Shown piece by piece: positions 35,549-44,757 of a stretch of 64,000 bases of DNA. Source of the DNA: Pseudoramibacter alactolyticus (GTDB lineage: Bacteria; Bacillota; Clostridia; Eubacteriales; Eubacteriaceae); NCBI RefSeq assembly GCF_050908235.1, contig NZ_CP194340.1; one strand, 5' to 3'. The position numbers and the translations under genes were made by a program. How positions within the stretch are numbered: the stretch's first letter is position 1; each line of letters starts with the position of its first letter. Below the pieces are notes generated by a model, which saw only the letters and a program-made list of their open reading frames with translations, did no database searches and had not been told where the DNA came from.

Positions 35549-35989
35549 TCATCCCAGCAGCGTTTCGCCAAACTGATCGAGCAGATCGTTGACTTCAAGG
35601 GCATTCAGGTGATTTCTGACAGCAAAAATCAAAATGGCATCCCGACGGTTTTTGGGATAAAGTACGCCGGCCTGGGCGATTTCAAGGCCGCGCTGCGTCG
35701 CGGTCAGGTCAAGCCGGGCCGCAAGACAAAGCGCGATGATTTTGTCCCGGCCGGGCCGGCGCCGCCCGTTCACCAATTGGTAAAAGTAGGTGCGCTCAAT
35801 GCCGCTGCGCGCGATCAGCGTGCGGGGACTCAGCGCGCGCACAGCCGGCAGTGCGGTGTAATAATCGGCAAAGGAGCCGTGCCCTTCGGCCAGATCGTCC
35901 AGATAGGTCTCGAGGGTATCGGTGTGCTGGGCCGACTTTAAAATATCGAGCAGTTCTGCGGTGGGTTTGAATAAAGGCGGTTTGGACAT
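35549..35989 (-). CDS. Small helix-turn-helix protein paired with a Ser/Thr kinase
   Basis: 146 residues. Central XRE-like helix-turn-helix (LIARSGIERTYFYQLVNGRRRPGRDKII) flanked by helical N- and C-terminal parts. AGGAG lies 6 bases before ATG 35989, so the in-frame ATG two codons upstream was not used. It is divergent from the Ser/Thr kinase gene, and its DNA-binding activity is plausibly modified by that kinase; this is inference from location. Not recognised to a named family. Confidence 0.75.
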   Translation of the reverse strand: MSKPPLFKPTAELLDILKSAQHTDTLETYLDDLAEGHGSFADYYTALPAVRALSPRTLIARSGIERTYFYQLVNGRRRPGRDKIIALCLAARLDLTATQRGLEIAQAGVLYPKNRRDAILIFAVRNHLNALEVNDLLDQFGETLLG

Positions 35990-36073
35990 GGGCATCTCCT
36001 GGTGCTACAATAAAAAGCATTCAGACGGCTGCGCGGCGAAGAAGCGGCTGAAAAAAGAAAACGGGGGATTGCG

Positions 36074-37084
36074 ATGGACAGGCGAACGCGCTGCGAACAA
36101 TCTTTTTACAAACCATTATATCATTTTGAGGCGACGGGGCAAACGCTGCTCATCGACGAGACAACCGACGAGCTTTTGCTGCAAAAGCAGCTTCGGATCT
36201 ATAACGAGGCCGTCTATGCCTATTTAAAGCGCCATCCGCATCCGAATCTGGCCCGGGTCAAAAGCTATTGGCGGGAGGATGACGGCAGCCTGACCGTGAT
36301 TGAAGCCTATGCGGCCGGCCGCAGCCTGGCCGATTGCCTGCCGGCGCTGGATCCGCAGACGAAGGCGCGGGTGCTTGCAGATGTCTGTGCCGGACTTATT
36401 TTTTTGCACAAGGCCAGCCCGGCCATTGTGCACCGGGATGTGAAACCGGCGAATATCATCGTGACGCCGGAAGGGCGGGCCGTGCTGGTGGATTACGATG
36501 CGGCCAAGCAGGTGCGCGCCGGCGAAGCGCGGGACACGGTGCTGCTGGGCACCGAGGGGGTGGCGGCGCTGGAGCAATACGGCTTTGGGGCATCGGACAT
36601 GCGCACCGATGTGTTCGGCGTGGGGATGCTGATCCGCGTCCTCTTTCCCGAAAGGCGCAGCTGGCAGAAAATTGCCGCCAAGGCCACGCAGATGGACCCG
36701 AAGGACCGTTATCCGGATGTGGCGGCCCTGCAGGCGGCGATTCGGCGGCGGCGATGGCGGCGGTCGCTGCCGCGGCCGGCGGTTACGCCGATGAAGCTGG
36801 CGGCAGCCCTGCCCTATTATGCGTCGGGCATTGCCGTGGCCTGCGTGTCGACCTTTGACAACGTCCACACGGCCGGACATTTGTGGTTTAACCGCGTCGG
36901 GCTGATGGTCGCGCTGCTCGTGATGCTCGAGGCGATTTTTGCCTGGCTGCCGGTAACCCGGCGGCTGCCCTGGCGCAGCAGTGCGGTTTGGTGGCGGCGG
37001 CTTCTCGCCGTTTTGGGCTACGGCGCGGCGGCGCTGTTCATCTGCCTTGTGGGGCTGGTGCTTTTGGAAGCGATCATTTTTTAA
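36074..37084 (+). CDS. Membrane-bound eukaryotic-type Ser/Thr protein kinase
   Basis: 336 residues. Kinase domain residues ~15-235 with catalytic loop IVHRDVKPANIIV, the metal motif reading DYDAAK in place of DFG, and GTEGVAALEQYG as activation/P+1 region. Three membrane helices follow (about 245-335). No PASTA or other sensor domain outside the membrane is visible. It is short for a PknB-type kinase. Divergent from the HTH gene, which is its likely partner. Confidence 0.83.
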   Translation: MDRRTRCEQSFYKPLYHFEATGQTLLIDETTDELLLQKQLRIYNEAVYAYLKRHPHPNLARVKSYWREDDGSLTVIEAYAAGRSLADCLPALDPQTKARVLADVCAGLIFLHKASPAIVHRDVKPANIIVTPEGRAVLVDYDAAKQVRAGEARDTVLLGTEGVAALEQYGFGASDMRTDVFGVGMLIRVLFPERRSWQKIAAKATQMDPKDRYPDVAALQAAIRRRRWRRSLPRPAVTPMKLAAALPYYASGIAVACVSTFDNVHTAGHLWFNRVGLMVALLVMLEAIFAWLPVTRRLPWRSSAVWWRRLLAVLGYGAAALFICLVGLVLLEAIIF

Positions 37085-37135
37085 TCTGTGCGTAGCCGGC
37101 GAACCAAAATCCGCCGATAGCCGAGGGATAAAAAT

Positions 37136-37321
37136 AAGGCAAGGTAAAAAATGGACAAGATGGCTCGCCGTTAGGATCGCGGCAGCGGTGATGGCGCTCG
37201 GGGTGACGGGATGCGGCAGCGGTTTCGGCGATACTTTCGCAGCATTGACTATCCCGAGCTGGCGGTCGGCGCGTCTGGCGAGGGCGTGATCACCTTTAAA
37301 GTGGATGTGGCCGTTCACTGA
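37136..37321 (+). pseudogene. Possible remnant of a small lipoprotein gene
   Basis: One frame gives IAAAVMALGVTGCGSGFG, a lipoprotein signal with lipobox VTGC, but has no start codon; a second frame starts at an ATG (37151) and soon stops; a third ends DYPELAVGASGEGVITFKV before a stop at 37321. Two single-base changes would join them into a 55-60 residue lipoprotein. It may be decayed, or affected by the same sequencing problem as its neighbours. The rest of 37085-37543 holds no gene that I can see. Confidence 0.35.
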
Positions 37322-37543
37322 GGCGGCCTGGGATTGCCGAAAGACAAAGCAGCGGCTAAGACCGCTGTTTTTTGTTTGCGTGCAGCGGCGGTCGGCCGCC
37401 GTTTTTGATTTTGTGTGCAGCGAGCACACCAAAAGCCGACCGCCGCCTTATATCCTTTTAAATAAAGCCGGATATGAAAAAATCTTAAAAAACACTTGAA
37501 TATATATATAATGGAAGTAACCTATTACATTCGGGAGGAGAAA

Positions 37544-38291
37544 ATGGCAACAGTTAAGGATGTTTTGGAGAGAGCCGAAGAGTATGCGGCATCGGGGCAG
37601 GATGAAAAGGCCAGGCGGTTTTATCAGGCGGTGATCGATCGCATGCCGGGGACCAAAGAAGCGCTTGATGCTCAAAAACGTTTGGATGTCATGGCCAAAA
37701 GCGCGGCCGTCACATTCGATTTGGAGGATCTGGACGGGGCGCCGCCTCAAACGCAGGCGCCGCGGCCGGGGGCTTCGGCCGGCGCGCAGCCGGCGGGCAA
37801 GGTCAAAACCTGCAGGGCCTGCGGTCAGGCGATTCCGAAAAGCGCCAAGGTGTGCCCCCTATTGCGGTGCCAAACAAAAGGGCAAGACCCTGTGGATTGT
37901 TCTCGGGGCGGTGGCGCTGTTTCTCGTGATCGTCGTCGCGGCGGCCGGCGGCGGTTCGGACTCGCCTTCTAAAAAAAGCAGCGCGAAGAGCGGCGCGTCA
38001 AAAAGCACGGCATCGGAGAGCAGCCAGACGCAGTCGGCATCAAAAGCGCAGGAAAAGCCCGTTGCCACACTGGATAAATACAATCGGATCCAAAACAACA
38101 TGAGCTATGCCCAGGTGAAGGCGATCATGGGCTTTGACGGCACCGAACAGGCTTCGGCCAATGCATCGGCGGTGGGGGTGACGGTCAACGACAAAATATA
38201 TAATTGGGAAGGGGAATATCCCGGGGCGAGCATGTCCGTGACCTTCCAAAACGACAAAGTGGTTTCAAAGGCACAGGCCGGATTAAAATAG
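37544..38291 (+). CDS. Zinc-ribbon membrane protein with OmlA-like C-terminal domain, frameshifted at 37855
   Basis: Two frames join into one ~248-residue protein if one base is removed from the C5 run at 37855-37859. Order: a helical, TPR-like N-terminus (residues 1-55), a low-complexity linker, a zinc ribbon CRACGQAIPKSAKVCPYCG, one membrane helix (IVLGAVALFLVIVVAAAG), a Ser/Lys-rich linker and a C-terminal domain with NRIQNNMSYAQVKAIMG, typical of the OmlA/SmpA-like (DUF3862) family. Start 37544 has GGGAGGAG upstream. Function unknown; the next gene, 18 bases on, may be co-transcribed. Confidence 0.75.
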
Positions 38292-38309
38292 CAAAGGAAA
38301 GGTGATTTT

Positions 38310-38666
38310 ATGAAAATTTGGAAATTAGTATCGGGAATTTTATCGATTGTGTTGGTTTTATTCGTTTTGTTTCAGTCCTGCGCCGCGGGGCTGGGCAATG
38401 CGCTGGAGGCGAACGGCGAAGTCGGCGGCTCGGCCGGCGTGCTCCTGGCCATTTTGATGTTGGCCGGGGGCATTGTGTCCATCGCGACGCGGAGCAGCGT
38501 TAAAAAAGGCGGCAGCATCGCGCTGATCGTGCTCTTCGGCATCGCGGCGTTGACCGGGTTTGCGGGGGCCGGCAGCTACGGCGATCTTTATATCTGGGCC
38601 GGCTGGTGCGCGCTTTGCGCCGTGCTGGCCATCGTCGCTCTGATCAAAAATCGCGCGGCTCAGTAA
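38310..38666 (+). CDS. Small membrane protein of unknown function
   Basis: 118 residues, three or four hydrophobic helices, the first followed by Cys (FVLFQSCAAG). A GGAAAGGTG ribosome binding site precedes the ATG. Same strand and 18 bases after the zinc-ribbon gene. Not recognised. Confidence 0.75.
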   Translation: MKIWKLVSGILSIVLVLFVLFQSCAAGLGNALEANGEVGGSAGVLLAILMLAGGIVSIATRSSVKKGGSIALIVLFGIAALTGFAGAGSYGDLYIWAGWCALCAVLAIVALIKNRAAQ

Positions 38667-38775
38667 TGCATCATTAAAAGCAACCACGTCGGGCAGACAG
38701 CCCGACTTTTTGATTGCATTAAAGTTTAAGAAAGGGTGATATAATTAAAATCAAATACGCATGAGGAGGTTCATG

Positions 38776-39285
38776 ATGAATTTTTCAGATTTGGCAACAA
38801 AACGTTATTCCTGCCGGAAGCTGACCGACACACCGATTCCGGCAGAACAGGTCGAAGTGCTGCTCGCCGCGGCGACGGCCGCACCGACGGCTAAAAACAA
38901 CCAGCCCTATCGCATCTGGGTGATGCAGAGCGAAGCGGCCCGGGCCCAAATTCACGAAGTGACGAAGTGCACGTTTGGCGCCGGTCTGTTCTTTGTGGTG
39001 GGGGGCAAGCCGTCGGACGCCTGGACAAAAGAAGACGGTTTTAACTTTGCGCAGGTGGACGCGACCATTGTGGCCACCCATTTGATGCTGGCGGTGGCCG
39101 ATGCCGGCCTGGGCACGACCTGGGTGGGCAATTTTGATGCGCCCAAACTCAAGGCGCTGTGCCCGGAGATGGCGGATTATGAATTGGTGGCCATCTTTCC
39201 GGTGGGTGTCCCTGCGGCAGGCGCGGCTCCGGCCTCGCGTCACAGCGAGCGCAAAGCCCGGGAAGCGGTGGTTAAAACTTTGTAA
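38776..39285 (+). CDS. Nitroreductase-family protein
   Basis: 169 residues. FMN-binding N-terminus RYSCRKLTDTPIP, AATAAPTAKNNQPYRI, central QVDATIVATHLMLAVADAGLGTTWVGNFD and C-terminal AIFPVGVP. These are NAD(P)H/FMN-dependent reductases. AGGAGG is placed best for ATG 38776; ATG 38773 is also in frame. It is followed at 55 bases by a Cys-rich protein gene on the same strand. Confidence 0.9.
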   Translation: MNFSDLATKRYSCRKLTDTPIPAEQVEVLLAAATAAPTAKNNQPYRIWVMQSEAARAQIHEVTKCTFGAGLFFVVGGKPSDAWTKEDGFNFAQVDATIVATHLMLAVADAGLGTTWVGNFDAPKLKALCPEMADYELVAIFPVGVPAAGAAPASRHSERKAREAVVKTL

Positions 39286-39339
39286 GCGAAGACCACCGAA
39301 AGCGGAGGCTGCCGAGGCTCAAAAGGAGGCGAAAACGCC

Positions 39340-40047
39340 ATGAAATACTATATTGCCAGTTGTGTCTTTACCGAAAAGCACCCGGCACTCAGCGACAAGA
39401 TTCAGGCCTATGCAAGACGCCGGGGCATGTTGACGGTGCGCTGCTGTGTGCCGGGGTATAAAGTTCACGAATTTGAAACGCGCATGCACCCGGCTTATCG
39501 CGGGAATTGGCAGGCGCTGCCGCACTGCGCCGATTTTGGGCCGGGGGATGCGGTTTATTCCATCTGTCACAATTGCCTGAACATCATCGAAGAGACCAAG
39601 TCGGCAGTGGGCGTGTTTTCAATTTGGGAAGCCATTGCGGCCGATCCTGATTTTGATTTCCCGGATTTTCATGGCAGGCCGGCGGTGCTGCAGGATTGTT
39701 GGCGCTCCCGCAAACGCCCGGCCGAGCAGGAAGCCATCCGCAGCATTTTAGGCAAGATGCATGTGCGGTGGACAGAGGCGCCGAAGGCCCGGGAGCAGAC
39801 GGATTTTTGCGGCAATTCCCTTTACCGGCCGCAGCCGCCCCGCAATCCGAGATTGGCACCCGCACACTATGCCCGGGATATTGCCGGAAAATTTGAGGCT
39901 CATAGCCCGGAGGAGCAGCGGGCCATCATGCAGGATTACTGCAAAGTTTTTGGAAACGCGAAGGTCGTCTGCTATTGCCACTATTGCTTCGAGGGTCTGC
40001 AAAACGGCGGGGCCGACGGGGTTCATCTGGCTCAGTGGCTGTTTTGA
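39340..40047 (+). CDS. Cysteine-rich protein, possibly Fe-S or metal binding
   Basis: 235 residues with Cys in pairs: VRCCVPG, SICHNCLNIIEE, DCWRSRKR and, near the C-terminus, VVCYCHYCFEGL. The pattern recalls the CCG-type cluster domain of heterodisulfide-reductase-like proteins without matching cleanly. AAAAGGAGG precedes the ATG. Probably cytoplasmic redox protein; function unknown. Confidence 0.65.
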   Translation: MKYYIASCVFTEKHPALSDKIQAYARRRGMLTVRCCVPGYKVHEFETRMHPAYRGNWQALPHCADFGPGDAVYSICHNCLNIIEETKSAVGVFSIWEAIAADPDFDFPDFHGRPAVLQDCWRSRKRPAEQEAIRSILGKMHVRWTEAPKAREQTDFCGNSLYRPQPPRNPRLAPAHYARDIAGKFEAHSPEEQRAIMQDYCKVFGNAKVVCYCHYCFEGLQNGGADGVHLAQWLF

Positions 40048-40059
40048 GGCTTGTCCATT

Positions 40060-40093
40060 AAAAAAGAACGTCTCGCGGGAGGCGTTCTTTTTG
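40060..40093 (+). terminator. Terminator of the Cys-rich protein gene
   Basis: AAGAACGTCTC-GCGG-GAGGCGTTCTTTTT hairpin and T-run. Confidence 0.85.
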
Positions 40094-40107
40094 CGTCATA
40101 AGAAGGC

Positions 40108-40260
40108 TCAATCGCGGGTCAGCAGGTGGATAATCATCACTGCGGTGAAGGCGGCGCAGGTCAGCGCAGTGGTCGTGACGATGGTTGCGGTCGAAATCTC
40201 CAGTTCAAGGTGAGAGCTTTCCTGTTTGGCCTGATCGTCGGCGTGGATATTCAAATGCAT
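40108..40260 (-). CDS. Small single-helix membrane protein (50 residues)
   Basis: Starts MHLNIHADDQAKQ, then one hydrophobic helix (ATIVTTTALTCAAFTAVMII). AAAGGAG is well placed before ATG 40260. No family recognised; the ribosome binding site and membrane helix are the support for calling it. Confidence 0.55.
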   Translation of the reverse strand: MHLNIHADDQAKQESSHLELEISTATIVTTTALTCAAFTAVMIIHLLTRD

Positions 40261-40324
40261 AGACGTCTCCTTTCGGTTGGATGGTTATGCTTGGAAGCGG
40301 TATTGGGGCAAAGGGGAGGAATGA

Positions 40325-40351
40325 TAAAAAACGTCTCGCGGGGAGACGTTT
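40325..40351 (-). terminator. Terminator of rubrerythrin
   Basis: AAACGTCTCC-CCGC-GAGACGTTT hairpin and T-run on the minus strand. Confidence 0.82.
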
Positions 40352-40358
40352 CAATGCT

Positions 40359-40960
40359 TTAATAAGCTTCGACAAAAAGTTCGAAATAAGACCGGGGGTG
40401 CTTGCAGGCGGGACAGGTTTCCGGGGCTTCCGGCCCTTCAAAAATGTAGCCGCAGTTGCCGCACTTCCATTTGATGTCGTCGCCCTCGCGCTTAAAGACC
40501 CTGCCGGTCTTCAGGTTGTCGGCCAGTTTTTTGTAGCGGGTCTCGTGGGCGAGTTCGGCCACCGAGATGCGGATAAAGCTTTCGGCGATATCGTCGAAGC
40601 CCTCTTTTTGGCGACGGCGGCAAAGGTCGGGTAGAGTTCGGACCATTCTTCCCTTTCGCCGGCTGCGGCATTCATCAGATTGTCATAGGTCGAGGCGGAC
40701 ATGGCCACCGGAAATTCAGCGTCCACCGGAACGGTGAGCGCTTCGCCGCCGGTCAGTTCGCTTTCGGCGATGTATTTGTAAAACACTTCGCCGTGTTCTT
40801 TTTCGTTGGCGGCGGTTTCCAAGAAGATGTTCTGGATCTGGACGAAGCCTTCCTTTTTCGCTTTAGACGCCCAGAAGGTATAGCGGTTGCGCGCCTGCGA
40901 TTCGCCGACATAAGCCTGCATTAAATTTTTCAGGGTTTGGGTTCCCTTGAGTCTTCCCAT
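40359..40960 (-). CDS. Rubrerythrin, frameshifted at 40605
   Basis: Full rubrerythrin of about 200 residues once one base is added to the T5 run at 40605-40609: N-terminal diiron domain (GTQTLKNLMQAYVGESQARNRYTF, ETAANEKEHGEVFYKYI, EFPVAMSASTYDNLMNAA.GEREEW, then EGFDDIAESFIRISVAELAHETRY) and a C-terminal rubredoxin-like domain with CGNCGYIFEGPEAPETCPACKHP. Known role: NADH-dependent peroxide reduction in anaerobes. Because all Fe ligands are intact and no residue is missing at the break, a sequencing error is more likely than a dead gene. Confidence 0.9.
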
Positions 40961-41118
40961 GTGTGGACCTCCTTCTTTTTGTGCATCATGGTTACGGAAT
41001 GATGCCTTTATTATAACACGATTTGCCGGCGGCGGCGGATAAAATCTTGTTCAAAGGATTTAGAAAAGCCGATGAAACGGAACGCGGCGTGAAACTTTCT
41101 GAAATGACAATTTGTCGC

Positions 41119-41146
41119 TTGCAATTTTTTTGAAAAATGTTACAAT
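41119..41146 (+). promoter_or_regulatory. Promoter of the ileS T-box transcript
   Basis: TTGCAA (41119-41124) and TACAAT (41141-41146), spacing 16, just before the T-box leader. Confidence 0.65.
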
Positions 41147-41162
41147 ACAGCGTAAACTATCA

Positions 41163-41428
41163 AAAGCAGAGAAGGAGACGGAACTTTCATCCGCGCTTTT
41201 TAGAGAGGCTGTCCTCGCGGTGCAAGACGGCTAAAGCGCAGAAGGCTCGGATCACTCCGGAGCTGATCGCCTGAACGCATTGCGAATGGGACAGGGCGAT
41301 TCGGGAAGCCGTTAATCTTTTAAATGAAGCGGGTGTTTAAGCACCAATGCGGGTGGCACCGCGGTAAGGCAATCGTCATTATCGTCCCTTTGTGCGATCT
41401 CTTTGGATCGGCAGAGGGGCTTTTTTAT
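41163..41428 (+). ncRNA. T-box leader controlling ileS
   Basis: Stem I starts at AGAGAAGGAGAC; the T-box itself GGGTGGCACCGCGG is at 41350-41364 and is followed by the terminator (CCCTTTGTGCGATC .. GGCAGAGGGGC-TTTTTT to about 41427). The specifier is expected to be an Ile codon (ATC) but I did not fix its position. Known mechanism: uncharged tRNA-Ile stabilises the antiterminator and lets ileS be transcribed. Confidence 0.93.
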
Positions 41429-41478
41429 TTTGACAGCGCGCAGGACGCGCGATCATTACAGTCGTTAGAGGAGGCATT

Positions 41479-44400
41479 ATGACACGAGCATTTTCGGATT
41501 TATCCAAGGAACCGGTGAAGGCGGTGGAAACCGCGATTGCTGCGAGATGGGAATCCATGGATATTTTGAACAGAACCATCGACGCCCACGCGGACGACGA
41601 GAATTTCGTTTTTTTTGAAGGGCCGCCGACGGCCAACGGCAAGCCGGGCATTCACCATGTGCTGGCGCGAACCCTGAAGGATTCGGTCTGCAAATATCAG
41701 ACCATGCGCGGTCACCGCGTGCTGCGCAAGGCCGGCTGGGACACTCACGGTCTGCCGGTGGAGATCGAAGTGGAAAAGCAGCTCGGCATCCACAGCAAGC
41801 CGGAAATCGAGGATTACGGCATTGCGGCTTTCAACAAAAAATGCCGGGAATCCGTTTTTACCTATGAAGCTCAGTGGCGCGAACTCACCCGCCGCATGGG
41901 TTATTTTATCGATCTCGATCATCCCTATATCACCCTCGACAACGACTATATCGAATCGGAATGGTGGATCCTCAACAAGTTTTTTGAAGAAGGCTATATT
42001 TACGAGGGGCACAAGATCCTGCCCTATTGTCCGCGCTGCGGCACGGGGCTGGCCTCCCACGAAGTGGCTCAGGGCTACCAGATGATCAAAACCAACACGG
42101 TCACCGTGGCTTTCAAGCGCAAGGATGCTGACGAATACTTTCTCGTCTGGACGACAACTCCCTGGACACTGGCGGCAAATGTGGCCCTTTGCGTCAATCC
42201 GGAAGCGGATTATGTGCGGGTGAACAGCCGGGGCACGGTGTTTTATTGCGCGGCGGTGCTGGCCGATAAGCTCCTCGGAGAGGATTACGAGGTGTTAGCC
42301 ACGATGAAGGGCCGTGACTTGGAATATCTCGAATACGAGCCGCTGATGCCCTTTGTGAAGCCGACGCGCGGCGAGGCTTATTTTGTGACCTGCGCCGATT
42401 ATGTCACCACCGACGACGGCACGGGCATCGTCCACATCGCGCCGGCCTTCGGGGAAGACGACTATCAGGTCGGCCGCCGCTACCACCTGCCGGTGCTCCA
42501 GCCCGTGGGCCTCGACGGCAAATACACGGCGACGCCGTGGAAGGGGCATTTTGTTATGGAAGAGGGCCTGGATGTCGAGATCATCAAATGGCTGAAGGAT
42601 CAGGGGGTGCTCTTCAAAAAGGAAAAGGTCAAACACAACTACCCCCATTGCTGGCGCTGCAAAACGCCGCTGGTGTATTATGCGAAGCCCAGCTGGTATA
42701 TCGAAATCACCAAGCTCAAGGACAAGCTGATCGAAAACAACAACGGCGTGAACTGGTTCCCGCCCTTTGTCGGGGAAAAACGCTTCGGCAACTGGCTGGA
42801 AAACCTCAACGACTGGGCCCTCTCCCGCAGCCGTTATTGGGGCACGCCGCTGCCGATCTGGCGCTGTGACGATCCGGACTGCGGCCACACCACCTCCGTG
42901 GGCAGCCGCCGGGAGCTGGCCGAACGCGCCGTCGAAACGATTGACGAGTCCATTGAGCTGCACCGCCCCTATGTGGACGAGGTGCATCTGACCTGCCCGG
43001 AATGCGGCGGGCGGATGAGCCGCGTGCCGGATGTCGTCGATGTGTGGTTTGACTCCGGCTCCATGCCCTTTGCCCAGCAGCACTATCCCTTTGAAAACAA
43101 AGACGCCTGGGCCGATCAGTTCCCGGCGGATTTCATCTGCGAAGGCATCGACCAGACCCGCGGCTGGTTTTATTCGCTGCTCGCCATCTCGACCTTCATC
43201 ACCGGGAAGTCGCCCTACCACAACGTGCTGGTCAACGATTTGGTGCTCGACGCCGAGGGCCAGAAGATGTCCAAGAGCAAGGGCAACACGGTTAATCCCT
43301 TTGCGCTTTTCGATCAATACGGCGCCGACGCCCTGCGCTGGTATCTGATGTATGTCAGTCCGGCCTGGACGCCCACCCGCTTCGACGAAGAGGGGCTGAA
43401 GGAGGTGCGCTCCAAGTTCTTCAATACCTTCAAGAATACCTACGCGTTTTTCGCGCTATACGCCAACACCGACGGCATCGACGCCGACGCCCTGGCCGGC
43501 GACGCCTTTGCGGTGCCGGTGGCCGACCGCCCGGTGATTGACCGCTGGATTCTCAGCAAATACCATCGTCTGGTGCGGGATGTGACGGCCGCGATGGATG
43601 CCTACAACCACAATACCGTGGTGCACCTGATTCAGAACTTCGTGAACGAGGATCTCTCCAATTGGTACATTCGCCGCAACCGCCGCCGCTTCTGGGCGTC
43701 GGCAATGAACGCGGACAAGAAAGCCGTCTACCGCACGACGTTTGAGGTGCTCGAAGGGCTGTGCCGGCTCTGCGCGCCCTTTGCGCCCTTTATCACCGAA
43801 GAGATGTACCGGGATCTCACCGGAGCGGAATCAGTGCACCTCGCGGCCTATCCCGTGGCGGATGACGCCCTCATCGACGCCGATGTGGAAGCGCCGATGG
43901 ATCTGGTGCGGGATTTGGTCTCCCTCGGCCGCTCGGCCCGGGAAGACGGCGGCATCAAAGTGCGCCAGCCTTTGTCCAAGGTCATTGTCGACGGCAAATA
44001 CCAGGCGGTTCTCGGCGATCTGACGGATCTGCTCAAGGAAGAGCTGAACATCAAGACAGTCGACTTCGAGGATGATCTCGGCAAATTCATCACCTACACC
44101 GTCAAGCCCAACTTTAAGGTGGCCGGCCCCATCCTCGGGCCCAAGGTCAAGCTTCTCGGCAAGGTCATGGCCGCGGCGGACGCGGCGGCGCTGGTGGCGG
44201 CGACGGCAGCCGGCGAAGCCTACGCGGTGCGCGTCGGCGACGACACGATTGACGTCACGCCGGAAATGGTGGATGTGCGCATCGCGGCCAAGGACGGCTT
44301 CGATGTGCAGACCGACGGCGGGCACTTCGTGATTCTCGACATGGCGCTTACGCCGGCGCTCATCGCCGAGGGCATCGCCCGGGAATGTATTTCCAAGGTG

Positions 44401-44607
44401 CAGCAGATGCGCAAGACCTGCGATTTTAACGTGGCAGATCACATCGCGATCACCTACACGGCGGACGCGGAGGTCGCCGCGGCCCTCGAAACCCATGAGG
44501 CATTCATTAAAAAGGAAACGCTGGCAGAACATCTGACGGCCGGTGTCGGCGAAGAGACCTTCGACCTCAACGGCCATGACGTGAAGCTGTCGGTTATGCG
44601 GGTGTAA
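41479..44607 (+). CDS. ileS: Isoleucyl-tRNA synthetase (long, eukaryote-like type)
   Basis: 1042 residues. Catalytic HIGH equivalent GIHHVLARTLKD near residue 55, editing domain (WTTTPWTLAANVAL), WYIEITKLKD, KMSKS loop QKMSKSKGN near residue 595 and a C-terminal anticodon-binding region. Length and sequence resemble the IleRS2/eukaryotic-like group, found in many Clostridia, rather than the ~930-residue bacterial type with a C-terminal zinc finger; I see no such finger. GAGGAGG precedes ATG. Under T-box control and followed by a terminator. Confidence 0.95.
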   Translation: MTRAFSDLSKEPVKAVETAIAARWESMDILNRTIDAHADDENFVFFEGPPTANGKPGIHHVLARTLKDSVCKYQTMRGHRVLRKAGWDTHGLPVEIEVEKQLGIHSKPEIEDYGIAAFNKKCRESVFTYEAQWRELTRRMGYFIDLDHPYITLDNDYIESEWWILNKFFEEGYIYEGHKILPYCPRCGTGLASHEVAQGYQMIKTNTVTVAFKRKDADEYFLVWTTTPWTLAANVALCVNPEADYVRVNSRGTVFYCAAVLADKLLGEDYEVLATMKGRDLEYLEYEPLMPFVKPTRGEAYFVTCADYVTTDDGTGIVHIAPAFGEDDYQVGRRYHLPVLQPVGLDGKYTATPWKGHFVMEEGLDVEIIKWLKDQGVLFKKEKVKHNYPHCWRCKTPLVYYAKPSWYIEITKLKDKLIENNNGVNWFPPFVGEKRFGNWLENLNDWALSRSRYWGTPLPIWRCDDPDCGHTTSVGSRRELAERAVETIDESIELHRPYVDEVHLTCPECGGRMSRVPDVVDVWFDSGSMPFAQQHYPFENKDAWADQFPADFICEGIDQTRGWFYSLLAISTFITGKSPYHNVLVNDLVLDAEGQKMSKSKGNTVNPFALFDQYGADALRWYLMYVSPAWTPTRFDEEGLKEVRSKFFNTFKNTYAFFALYANTDGIDADALAGDAFAVPVADRPVIDRWILSKYHRLVRDVTAAMDAYNHNTVVHLIQNFVNEDLSNWYIRRNRRRFWASAMNADKKAVYRTTFEVLEGLCRLCAPFAPFITEEMYRDLTGAESVHLAAYPVADDALIDADVEAPMDLVRDLVSLGRSAREDGGIKVRQPLSKVIVDGKYQAVLGDLTDLLKEELNIKTVDFEDDLGKFITYTVKPNFKVAGPILGPKVKLLGKVMAAADAAALVAATAAGEAYAVRVGDDTIDVTPEMVDVRIAAKDGFDVQTDGGHFVILDMALTPALIAEGIARECISKVQQMRKTCDFNVADHIAITYTADAEVAAALETHEAFIKKETLAEHLTAGVGEETFDLNGHDVKLSVMRV

Positions 44608-44629
44608 AATCAAAAGCGCATCCATCCCA

Positions 44630-44662
44630 AAAGACCCGAACGTTCGCGCTCGGGTCTTTTTT
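44630..44662 (+). terminator. Terminator of ileS
   Basis: AAAGACCCGAAC / CGCTCGGGTCTTTTTT hairpin and T-run. Confidence 0.88.
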
Positions 44663-44757
44663 GTGCGGCGGCCGTGACCGCGGAAGGATAATTTTCTTGC
44701 GAAACCCGCGGGGATTCGCTATAGTGAGGTTAAAATAAGAAGCGAAGGAGGAGAAGG

